Shown in pieces: positions 1-5,824 of a DNA stretch of 9,872 nt. The notes below the pieces were generated by a model. That model ran no database searches and was not told the origin of the DNA. It saw only the letters and a program-made list of their open reading frames with translations. Source of the stretch: an uncultured Oxalobacteraceae bacterium. Its GTDB lineage: Bacteria > Pseudomonadota > Gammaproteobacteria > Burkholderiales > Burkholderiaceae. Position 1 is the stretch's first letter, and every line of letters begins with the position of its first letter. Position numbers and translations under genes: made by a program. The stretch is from assembly GCA_946478765.1 (NCBI GenBank), contig CAMLDH010000117.1, positions 1-9,872 on the forward strand. Reading direction: 5' to 3'.

Positions 1-46
1 CGATGAGGGCAATCGATACCGATGAATACCGTACTACTTTTTTCAT
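1..46 (-). CDS. possible start of a secreted or lipoprotein gene, cut by window edge
   Basis: On the minus strand an ATG at 46 opens a frame reading MKKVVRYSSVSIALI and running off the left edge. Two lysines followed by a hydrophobic stretch look like the beginning of a signal peptide, but only 15 residues are visible. The same frame stays open upstream to another ATG at 187 (62 codons in all), so the true start could lie further up at 97 or 187. No purine-rich ribosome-binding site precedes 46; the bases there are a run of C on the minus strand. The gene would lie downstream of, and in the same direction as, the 80-residue ORF ending at 224. Function cannot be assigned, and this may be chance. 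Confidence 0.25.
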   Translation of the reverse strand, partial: MKKVVRYSSVSIALI

Positions 47-223
47 GAGATCGGGGGGGTAATATCGTAATGCGCTATACGTGCCGAGCCAGTCCATCGG
101 GAAGTTATTTCGTGCACGTTCCTTAGCCGGGCAACAGGGTGTATTTGCGCTGAGCACCGATTTGCAGGCTGCGGAAACGGGGCGCATCAAGCATCCCGTT
201 CGCAGTAGCACATCAGCTCCAGC

Positions 224-466
224 TCAGATCCAGGATTCCCGGATCAGCGGATCATCCCGGTCGCTGCGCTCGATTTTAAAAAGGCCCTTGGGCAGCCTGC
301 TGCGCAGTTCAATGAGCGTGTTCCCCACCACAAAGTCCGCAGTGGGCCGGCTCAGGTGAAGCCGGCGCGCGACATATTGATCGGGGAAATCGGGCGGCGA
401 TTCATACACAATCCATACCGAATCGTCATCGTCATCCTCAGTTGGGCTGGCGCTTTTCTTTGTCAT
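224..466 (-). CDS. small conserved-looking hypothetical protein, 80 aa
   Basis: This 80-residue protein has an acidic N-terminus with five consecutive aspartates (about residues 11-15). A compact segment follows, containing VWIVYESPPDFPDQYVARR, then TADFVVGNTLIELRSRLP, GLFKIERSDRDDP and a C-terminal ESWI. It has no signal peptide or membrane segment, so it is probably cytoplasmic. The pattern, with a repeated aromatic/proline core and a DDP-x-I-x-E-[ST]-W ending, feels like a small conserved betaproteobacterial protein of unknown function. That is my recollection and is untested. The ATG at 466 has no clear Shine-Dalgarno. It is divergent from the proQ-family gene at 727, with a 260-base gap between them. 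I do not recognise a function. Confidence 0.55.
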   Translation of the reverse strand: MTKKSASPTEDDDDDSVWIVYESPPDFPDQYVARRLHLSRPTADFVVGNTLIELRSRLPKGLFKIERSDRDDPLIRESWI

Positions 467-726
467 GATCTTGCTTACGAGTTGTTGAGCCCTCTATTAA
501 ACCACCGATTACCCTTACGGTAGCGGCACGCGCGGGTAAAACAGGCGCCGATCCGGAAATATCGGTCCAACTGACCGCCGGGTTGCCATTTTTCAGCTTG
601 CACCAGATCATCCCGGACGCAAATCCCGCGCCGGATTTACGCTGGAAACGGGCATGGCCACTGGAGTCATGTAGTGTCTCCATGATATGCTGCCCAACCT
701 CGAACATGCACGCAGGATGATCACCA
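467..726. other. divergent intergenic region upstream of the proQ-like gene
   Basis: This 260-base gap lies between the minus-strand 80-residue gene and the plus-strand proQ-like gene, and should hold promoters for both. I see no sigma70 promoter that I would defend. A minus-strand frame is open across it from an ATG at 707 (or a TTG at 782) to 438, and a plus-strand frame is also open from about 469 to 720 but lacks a usual start codon. Neither resembles a family I know, and the minus frame overlaps the 80-residue gene by 29 bases. I treat both as unproven. Confidence 0.3.
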
Positions 727-1146
727 ATGACTACGTTAATTCCAACCCCTGTCCAAGTCCAGTCGGCTCGTACCGTGCTCAAGGCGCTGCAGGAGAAATT
801 CGCGGTGTTTCGCGACTACATGCCGTTGGCAATCGGCATTGACAAGCAACTACGTGCGCGGCTGCCCGATCTCGACCGCAAGCTACTGCGCTCGGCGCTT
901 GGTATCCACACCAATTCGTTGCGGTATCTGAAGGCAATGGAAAAAGCGACGGTCAGATTCGACCTCGACGGCAACACTGCGGACGAAGTGACGGAAGCGC
1001 ATCGCGCGCATGCGTCGGAAACCCTGCGCGAGCGTTTCAAAAAAGTCGCCGCGCAACGCAAGCTGCAGCGTGAAGCCGAAGAAGCGGCGCGGCAAAGCGC
1101 CGAGAAGTTGAATCAGCTCGCGGAAAAATTCTCCTGCCGCAAATAA
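727..1146 (+). CDS. ProQ/FinO-domain RNA-binding protein (RNA chaperone family)
   Basis: This 139-residue cytoplasmic protein has a ProQ/FinO domain at about residues 15-106, followed by a charged, probably helical tail rich in Lys, Arg, Glu and Ala. Diagnostic stretches are FRDYMPLAIGIDKQL (28-42), LRSALGIHTNSLRYLKAM (54-71) and VRFDLDGN (76-83), which match the ProQ pattern of a concave RNA-binding face ending in a DLDGN motif. Family members bind structured RNAs and sRNA-mRNA pairs and affect their stability and pairing; the targets here are unknown. It is shorter than E. coli ProQ (232 aa) and lacks a separate Tudor-like C-terminal domain, as is usual for short betaproteobacterial members. 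The ATG at 727 has AGGA nine bases upstream. A 135-residue unknown gene begins eight bases after the stop, suggesting co-transcription. I leave the symbol blank because several paralogues can exist in one genome. Confidence 0.88.
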   Translation: MTTLIPTPVQVQSARTVLKALQEKFAVFRDYMPLAIGIDKQLRARLPDLDRKLLRSALGIHTNSLRYLKAMEKATVRFDLDGNTADEVTEAHRAHASETLRERFKKVAAQRKLQREAEEAARQSAEKLNQLAEKFSCRK

Positions 1147-1154
1147 CATCCGCC

Positions 1155-1562
1155 ATGCACGACCCGGATTTCGAAAAGATGGAAGCGCCGTCCGAGCGCC
1201 CATGGATCGTCCTGACGACAACGTACGATGTCGAAGCGTGGATTGATACGTTCAATCGCGATCTCCAGCAGCGTATCAAGCAGGGCAATGCGACCGGTTA
1301 CGGGATCTGCTTTTGTCTTGCTGCAGGCGGCGAAATATTCATGCACACCACGCCCGATGGCGATGTCCTGCTCGACGTGACCCCTGAAGCCGCGTGGGTA
1401 GCACCGGCCATTACCGCCGCAACGCAGGTCGACGCGCCGCAGTCGCCAATATGGGCGTTGCCTGGCGAAACCATGACCCAGTTGATACTGGGTTTGAGCA
1501 GTCTGATTGCGTCAACCCGCATAGTGCTGGGTCACGATTTCAAAATCAAAAAAAACGGATAA
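1155..1562 (+). CDS. hypothetical protein, 135 aa, immediately downstream of the proQ-like gene
   Basis: I do not recognise this 135-residue protein. It begins with an acidic/polar N-terminus, then IVLTTTYDVEAWIDTFNRDL (about 19-38), a central GYGICFCLAAGGEIFMHTTP segment (about 48-67), and a hydrophobic helix-like LILGLSSLIASTRIVLG (about 110-126) close to a lysine-rich end. There is no obvious signal peptide, so it may be a small cytoplasmic alpha/beta protein. The start could be the ATG at 1155 or the in-frame ATG at 1179 (MEAPSERPW); neither has a strong Shine-Dalgarno. The eight-base gap after proQ implies a shared transcript, possibly with translational coupling. Codon use resembles the neighbouring real genes. 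Function is unknown. Confidence 0.6.
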   Translation: MHDPDFEKMEAPSERPWIVLTTTYDVEAWIDTFNRDLQQRIKQGNATGYGICFCLAAGGEIFMHTTPDGDVLLDVTPEAAWVAPAITAATQVDAPQSPIWALPGETMTQLILGLSSLIASTRIVLGHDFKIKKNG

Positions 1563-1739
1563 AGCCGATCTCCTTCTGGCGTGACGCTATTCCCTCTATT
1601 CCCTCCGGTTCTTCATCAAGCAGGCCTCTCTCTGTGCCTTTTTTCAGTTCTTCATAAACTGTGAGGAGTGGGGTCTGAACAATGAAAGCAATGGATTTTC
1701 TTTCTCTTCCCGCTTGCACTCCTTCTACGAAAATTACAA
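1563..1739. other. non-coding stretch between the unknown gene and the SBBP remnant
   Basis: I see no convincing gene here. The segment is pyrimidine-rich and holds imperfect short repeats: TTCCCTC occurs twice near 1590-1605 and GTTCTTCAT twice near 1609-1655. It also contains GTGGGGTCTGAAC at 1668-1680, directly before an ATG at 1682 that starts only a meaningless N-terminus for the SBBP remnant. The sequence looks like a junction or decay product rather than a regulatory region. Confidence 0.4.
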
Positions 1740-2257
1740 ACCAGCACCACCAGTTCGCTCGCAGGCAGCAATACGTTGACGGGCTTTCAGGACCTCTTTG
1801 TCAGCAAGTACGATTCCAGCGGCACCTTGCAATGGACCAAGCAGCAAGGCGTAGCAGGGCAGTACTCTGCGGGTACCGCCCTTGCTATCGGCTTCGATGG
1901 CAGCGTATTCGTTGTCGGATGGACCGGAAGCACGGCGAGATCATTGACCAGTGGCTGGTTCTGGTATCCCGATACGACGCCAGCGGTGCCTTGAAGTGGA
2001 CCAATCAGTTTGGATCGAGCAACTCGACTAGCAAGGGTTTCGGTATCAGCGTGAGCGGCAGCAATCTTTACATTACCGGCGCTACCAACGGCGGCATCAA
2101 CCAACAGATATCGATCGGTACGCAAGACGGTTTTTGCGTTGAATTGGATAGCAGCTCAGGGCAAATCGCGCCTTGCACTGCACCCCAAATCAACCCGCAC
2201 CACCCGCACACTGATACGAAAACCGCTCTAAAAAAATGCCGTTCAGCGGTTAGCTGA
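1740..2257 (+). pseudogene. degraded SBBP-repeat (beta-propeller) gene fragment, frameshifted
   Basis: Two SBBP-type repeats are readable in two different frames. The first frame gives GFQDLFVSKYDSSGTLQWTK from about 1779, then AIGFDGSVFVVGWTGST. The second frame gives LVSRYDASGALKWTNQFG from about 1961, then GISVSGSNLYITGATNGG and DGFCVELDSSSGQ. The two frames join if one base was lost within 1956-1961, restoring GW-x-LVSRYDASG. The first frame alone stops at 1992-1994. No signal peptide or ribosome-binding site precedes the fragment; intact SBBP proteins are usually long, secreted, multi-repeat propellers. The second frame ends at 2257, inside the sodB terminator hairpin, so the original 3' end is also gone. 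Loss at both ends plus an internal frameshift argue for a pseudogene rather than a sequencing error, though one miscalled base cannot be excluded. Confidence 0.7.
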
Positions 2258-2264
2258 ACGGCAT
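2230..2264 (-). terminator. Rho-independent terminator of sodB
   Basis: A perfect inverted repeat, ATGCCGTTCAG (2236-2246) and CTGAACGGCAT (2254-2264), extends by a C-G pair to 12 bp with a five-base loop. On the minus strand it is followed by a run of seven T (plus-strand A at 2230-2236). It lies 67 bases beyond the sodB stop codon. There is no T run on the plus-strand side, so it acts mainly on minus-strand transcripts. Confidence 0.9.
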
Positions 2265-2330
2265 CGTTGTGCCACACTTAATGCGTGGTATTCATGTTCC
2301 GAACTTTATTCCAAAGGAACAATGACGCCA

Positions 2331-2909
2331 TTACGCAAAATTCTTCGCAACAAAATCCCAGTTCACCAGATTCCAGAATGTTTCGACATACTTTGCGCGC
2401 AGGTTGCGATAGTCGATGTAGTACGCATGTTCCCATACGTCGCACGTCATCAGCGGCTTGTCGGCGCCGGTCAGCGGTGTGCCGGCATTGGACGTATTGG
2501 CGATATCGACCGAGCCGTCCGCTTTCTTGACCAGCCAGGTCCAGCCGGAGCCGAAATTGCCGACGCACGACTTGGAAAATTCTTCCTTGAACTTGTCGAA
2601 CGAACCCCACTTGGCGCCAATCGCATCGGCCAGTGCACCGGTCGGAGCGCCGCCGCCGTTCGGCTTCATGCAGTTCCAGTAGAACGTGTGGTTCCATACC
2701 TGGGCTGCATTGTTGAACACGCCGCCGGACGATTTCTTGACGATGTCTTCGAGCGATGCATTTTCGAAATCCGTGCCTTTGATCAGGTTGTTCAGGTTGG
2801 TCACATAGGCTTGATGGTGTTTGCCGTAGTGGTATTCGAGCGTTTCCTTGGAGATGTGCGGCTGCAATGCATCCATCGGGTAGGGCAGGGGTGGGAGAGT
2901 ATGTTCCAT
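2331..2909 (-). CDS. sodB: superoxide dismutase [Fe]
   Basis: This 192-residue cytoplasmic enzyme converts superoxide to hydrogen peroxide and oxygen. The length matches E. coli SodB (193 aa). The expected metal ligands are visible: His27 (EYHYGKHH), His74 (QVWNHTFYW), and Asp157 and His161 ([13 protein letters not shown]). The second-sphere Gln70 in NNAAQVWNH is the position typical of the iron type rather than the manganese type. The start is the ATG at 2909: AAAGGA lies six bases upstream, and SodB proteins begin close to HTLPPLPY. A longer open frame back to 3020 has no such support. It follows xseA on the same strand after 134 bases. A TACAAT -10-like hexamer lies at 2959-2964 on the minus strand without a good -35, so an own promoter is possible but not shown. 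Identification is near certain. Confidence 0.97.
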   Translation of the reverse strand: MEHTLPPLPYPMDALQPHISKETLEYHYGKHHQAYVTNLNNLIKGTDFENASLEDIVKKSSGGVFNNAAQVWNHTFYWNCMKPNGGGAPTGALADAIGAKWGSFDKFKEEFSKSCVGNFGSGWTWLVKKADGSVDIANTSNAGTPLTGADKPLMTCDVWEHAYYIDYRNLRAKYVETFWNLVNWDFVAKNFA

Positions 2910-2915
2910 GTTGTG

Positions 2916-2921
2916 TCCTTT
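2916..2921 (-). promoter_or_regulatory. ribosome-binding site that fixes the sodB start
   Basis: On the minus strand AAAGGA sits six bases before the ATG at 2909. This favours the 192-residue product over the 229-residue reading from 3020. Confidence 0.8.
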
Positions 2922-3018
2922 CGGTTTTACGAGTAGATGGTGTTTTTGAAAGCTCTCAATTGTATGTCGGATGCGGTTTGCCTGCAGTAGCCAACCAATT
3001 TGCGGTTTGATGATCCAC

Positions 3019-3038
3019 AAAATGCGCTAATTTGGCGC
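3019..3038 (-). terminator. weak terminator-like hairpin after xseA
   Basis: GCGC (3024-3027) and GCGC (3035-3038) can pair around a seven-base loop. On the minus strand this is followed by TTTT, just after the xseA stop at 3044. The stem is only four pairs, so it is at best a leaky terminator, and read-through into sodB is plausible. Confidence 0.2.
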
Positions 3039-3043
3039 GAAGC

Positions 3044-4405
3044 TCATTCCAGTGTTTCTTGCACACTCGCAATTCCTACCGCCGCACTACCGTCCGCCAG
3101 GCGGATGTTGATGATGCCGCGCGGATGCAATTCTTTCGGTCCGCGCATGACCTTGCCTTTGGCATCGGTGACGATTGCATAACCGCGCTCCAGTGTGCGC
3201 TGCGGGTTGAGCAATTCCAGCTGCGCCGCGAGCGCGGAAAGCGCTTGCCGTCGCTTGGCGGCGAGCGTCGTGACCGAGGTATTCATGCGGCGCGTGTTTT
3301 CGTTCAGGCGCATCTGGTGCGGCGTGACATTCGGAAGTTGCGCCGCCAAACGTGTCTGTAACTGCATCACGCCAAATCGTGCCTTGGTCAGCGGCGTGCG
3401 CGTCGCATGCGCCAGGCGGCTTTGCCAGCCTTGCAGCTTCAAGCGCTCGTGCGCGATGGTGGCGGCCGGGCTCGGCAATCGGTGCGACAACCAATCCAGC
3501 GTCTGCGCGGCATTGGCCAACTGTCGCTGCATGGCCCGCATCAAATCGTCGGCATGCGCTTCCAGCGTTGCGATCCAGTCCGCGTGCGGCGTCGCGGCCA
3601 TTTCCGCCGCAGCAGTCGGGGTCGGTGCGCGCAAGTCGGCCGCAAAGTCGGCGATCGTGAAGTCGGTCTCATGGCCGACGCCGGAGATGACCGGCATCGC
3701 GCACGCGGCGATCGTTCTGGCGACGACTTCTTCATTGAACGACCACAGGTCTTCGATGCTGCCGCCGCCGCGGCATACCAGCAGCACGTCGCATTCGGCG
3801 CGCGCCGACGCGGTGGCAATGGCTTGCGCGATTTTCTGCCCCGCGCCTTCTCCTTGCACCGGGGTCGGATACAGGATCACGTGGATGTGCGGTGCGCGGC
3901 GCCGCAGCGTGGTCAGGATGTCGCGTAGCGCGGCTGCTTGCAGGCTGGTGACAATGCCGATGGTTTTGGCAAAGACCGGCAGCGGCCGCTTGCGGACGGG
4001 ATCAAACAAGCCTTCCGCATGCAGTTTTTCTTTCAGCCGCAGGAACGCTTCATAGAGATTGCCGATGCCGGCGCGGCGGATCGCTTCGACGCTGAGTTGA
4101 TAATCGCCGCGTGGCGCATATAGCGTCACCAGGGCCCGGACTTCCACCTTGTCGCCTTCGCGCGGCGCGAAATCCGCATATTGCGCGCGGCCGCGAAACA
4201 TCACCGCCCGGACCTGCGCGCCGTCGTCCTTGAGCGTGAAGTACCAGTGGCCCGATGCGGCCCGCGTGAAATTGGAAATCTCCCCGGCGACCCATGCCAA
4301 CGGGAAGTTGCGTTCCAGCATCCGCGCCACGGCTTGGTTCAGCGCCGATACCGTCAGTACAGGCGGCTTGGAATAAGTGTTTTCTGAAACATCGCCAATG
4401 TTCAT
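3044..4405 (-). CDS. xseA: exodeoxyribonuclease VII large subunit
   Basis: This 453-residue protein (E. coli XseA is 456) is the catalytic subunit of exonuclease VII, which degrades single-stranded DNA from both ends with XseB. An N-terminal OB-fold (about 15-110) contains [23 protein letters not shown] and [11 protein letters not shown]. The nuclease domain shows [20 protein letters not shown] (149-168), [15 protein letters not shown] (212-226) and [20 protein letters not shown] (241-260). A long helical region (about 280-390) and a C-terminal [13 protein letters not shown] segment follow. All family blocks are present and in order. The ATG at 4405 has only a weak GGA upstream, but the next Met (residue 29) would remove conserved residues. 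xseB is not in this window, which is common. It is divergent from the exbB operon. Confidence 0.96.
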   Translation of the reverse strand: MNIGDVSENTYSKPPVLTVSALNQAVARMLERNFPLAWVAGEISNFTRAASGHWYFTLKDDGAQVRAVMFRGRAQYADFAPREGDKVEVRALVTLYAPRGDYQLSVEAIRRAGIGNLYEAFLRLKEKLHAEGLFDPVRKRPLPVFAKTIGIVTSLQAAALRDILTTLRRRAPHIHVILYPTPVQGEGAGQKIAQAIATASARAECDVLLVCRGGGSIEDLWSFNEEVVARTIAACAMPVISGVGHETDFTIADFAADLRAPTPTAAAEMAATPHADWIATLEAHADDLMRAMQRQLANAAQTLDWLSHRLPSPAATIAHERLKLQGWQSRLAHATRTPLTKARFGVMQLQTRLAAQLPNVTPHQMRLNENTRRMNTSVTTLAAKRRQALSALAAQLELLNPQRTLERGYAIVTDAKGKVMRGPKELHPRGIINIRLADGSAAVGIASVQETLE

Positions 4406-4602
4406 GCGGCGTTCCGGCGTAAAACCTGTCCACAGGCGCGTCGATTTGTCATATTTTTTGTCATAACTGCTTGAAAGTATTAAGAATTTTTCCTAAGTAA
4501 TTGATTTTTATAGGGAAATAAAAAATGCCTCATTTCCGAGCAGCAAACGTAATCTCTTTGAAATCAAGCGTTTAAGAAATATCCGGGAAGTTACTCACAA
4601 AG

Positions 4603-4611
4603 TTATCCACA
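4603..4611 (+). promoter_or_regulatory. DnaA-box-like 9-mer
   Basis: TTATCCACA is a perfect match to the strong consensus DnaA box. TTACTCACA at 4591-4599 differs from TTATNCACA at one position, and CTGTCCACA at 4426-4434 matches TTATCCACA at seven of nine. One 9-mer can occur by chance, so binding is only inferred. The role, if any, could be DnaA-dependent regulation of the flanking promoters. Confidence 0.4.
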
Positions 4612-4730
4612 GTAAATGTGCAAAACTTTGGAAAATAATTTAGGAGGGCGAAGATAATTTATGGGTTGCGGAGACTTGCTCACAATGGCCCAACACGTTA
4701 CATTCTGCATCCAGACAACCGAACCGAACC

Positions 4731-4736
4731 AAGGAG
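4731..4736 (+). promoter_or_regulatory. ribosome-binding site that fixes the exbB TTG start
   Basis: AAGGAG lies six bases before the TTG at 4743. It supports a TTG start for ExbB, for which there is no nearby in-frame ATG upstream. Confidence 0.8.
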
Positions 4737-4742
4737 CTTCTT

Positions 4743-5348
4743 TTGCTCGCCATTATTCAAGCTGCAGGCTGGCCCATCTGGCTGCTGCTGACCGCCTCTG
4801 TCATTGCTTTCGCGTTAATCATCGAACGAATATTGTACCTGCGCCGCAGCCGCATTTTGCCGTCAAATTTGCTGCAGGAAGTCATCCGCGTTTATCACAA
4901 CGGCAAGATCAACGCCGAAGTCGTCGCCAATCTCGAACAGAATTCGCCGTTGGGCCGGGTGCTGGCCGCCGGCCTGCGCAACATCGATGCGCCGCGCGAC
5001 GTGATGAAAGAATCGATCGAGGAAGCCGGGCGCGGCACCGCCCATGAGCTGGAGCGTTTCCTGACCACGCTGGGCACGATCGCCACGCTGGCGCCGCTGA
5101 TGGGCCTGTTCGGTACCGTGGTCGGCATGATTGAAATTTTCGGTGCGCAAAATGCGGCCGGCGCCAATCCGGCACAGCTGGCGCATGGCATTTCGGTGGC
5201 GCTCTACAACACCGGTTTCGGCCTGGCGATTGCGATGCCGACCCTGGTGTTTTACCGCCATTTTCGCGCGCTGGTCGATAGCTTCATTATCGACATGGAA
5301 CAACAGGCGGTGAAGTTCGTCGATACCGTGCACGGCACGCGCAAATAA
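4743..5348 (+). CDS. exbB: ExbB/TolQ/MotA-family proton channel protein, ExbB-like
   Basis: This 201-residue inner-membrane protein assembles with ExbD into a proton-driven motor that energises an outer-membrane process, classically through TonB. Three membrane segments fit the family: about residues 8-30 (WPIWLLLTASVIAFALII), 110-133 (LGTIATLAPLMGLFGTVVGM) and 150-172 (ISVALYNTGFGLAIAMP). The PLMGLFGTVVGMI block and the third segment are the hallmark MotA/TolQ/ExbB signature. Translation starts at TTG 4743, supported by AAGGAG six bases upstream. exbD starts 12 bases after the stop. No tonB or TonB-dependent receptor lies in the window, so the partner is unknown, and a TolQ-like role in envelope integrity cannot be excluded. 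Location next to lpxK suggests envelope work rather than iron uptake alone. Confidence 0.9.
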   Translation: MLAIIQAAGWPIWLLLTASVIAFALIIERILYLRRSRILPSNLLQEVIRVYHNGKINAEVVANLEQNSPLGRVLAAGLRNIDAPRDVMKESIEEAGRGTAHELERFLTTLGTIATLAPLMGLFGTVVGMIEIFGAQNAAGANPAQLAHGISVALYNTGFGLAIAMPTLVFYRHFRALVDSFIIDMEQQAVKFVDTVHGTRK

Positions 5349-5360
5349 CAGGGTGTATCC

Positions 5361-5795
5361 ATGAACTTCCGCAAAGGCAAAGGCCGCGAAGATCCGGAAA
5401 TCAACCTGATCCCGTTTATCGATGTGCTGCTGGTGATCCTGATTTTCCTGATGGTCACAACCACCTACAGCAAATTCACCGCGCTGCAAATCACCTTGCC
5501 CACGGCCGATGCGGAAAAAGCGATGGAGCGGCCGTTCGAGATCAATGTCGGCGTCGACGCCCAGGGACACTACGCGGTCAACAATGCGCAGATCGCCGCG
5601 CACGATGCGGCAGGGCTGGCCGATGAACTGAGGAGTGCGGCCAACGGCAAAGGCGGATCGAGCAAGGACCCGGTCATCATCATCAATGCCGATGCGACGG
5701 CAACCCATCAATCGGTGATCAACGTGTTGGAAGCGGCACGTCTGGCGGGATTCGATAAGGTGACATTCGCCGCCCAAACCAGCGGCAAGAAATAG
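5361..5795 (+). CDS. exbD: ExbD/TolR-family biopolymer transport protein
   Basis: This 144-residue protein has a short basic cytoplasmic N-terminus, one membrane helix (about 16-36, INLIPFIDVLLVILIFLMV) and a periplasmic domain, the ExbD/TolR layout. Asp21 in PFIDVLLV is the membrane aspartate needed for proton translocation in this family. The periplasmic part ends with VIIINADATATHQSVINVLEAARLAGFDKV-like sequence (positions about 104-134), typical of the ExbD/TolR fold. It follows exbB after 12 bases and precedes lpxK by 29, so it is within one operon. The Shine-Dalgarno (CAGGGTG) is weak, consistent with translational coupling to exbB. Confidence 0.92.
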   Translation: MNFRKGKGREDPEINLIPFIDVLLVILIFLMVTTTYSKFTALQITLPTADAEKAMERPFEINVGVDAQGHYAVNNAQIAAHDAAGLADELRSAANGKGGSSKDPVIIINADATATHQSVINVLEAARLAGFDKVTFAAQTSGKK

Positions 5796-5824
5796 ACGCA
5801 TCCCGGTTCCTTCTCCATCAGGAC

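Larger units (their letters stand above)
4406..4742. other. AT-rich divergent intergenic region between xseA and exbB
   Basis: These 337 bases must carry the promoters for xseA (minus) and the exbB operon (plus). The stretch from about 4440 to 4650 is strikingly AT-rich compared with the flanking genes. It holds a palindrome CCTGTCCACAGG (4425-4436), a direct repeat of TTTGTCATA (4445-4453 and 4457-4465), a TTATCCACA 9-mer (4603-4611) with TTACTCACA just before it (4591-4599), and an AGGAGG at 4642-4647 not suitably spaced from a start codon. I found no pair of -35/-10 boxes that I would defend on either strand, and no Fur-box match good enough to call. Confidence 0.6.

Noticed and set aside
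81..359. Plus-strand open frame of 92 codons at the left end
   Set aside because: Ser/Arg-rich, no resemblance to a family, and opposite the better-supported 80-residue gene.
2295..2321. Second inverted repeat TGTTCC/GGAACA just after the sodB stop
   Set aside because: Six pairs around a 15-base loop with no T run; the hairpin at 2236-2264 is the evident terminator.
3195..4055. Plus-strand open frame of 286 codons inside xseA
   Set aside because: Low-complexity Ala/Ser/Arg/Cys composition with no family resemblance; xseA on the other strand explains the region.
4600..4665. Possible Fur box (GATAAT-like words) upstream of exbB
   Set aside because: Only isolated AT-rich words such as GATAATTT are present; no 19-bp palindromic match was found.
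4661..5047. Plus-strand frame of 128 codons starting in the exbB leader
   Set aside because: About four fifths of it overlaps exbB in another frame and it resembles nothing; only its upstream AGGAGG is worth noting.
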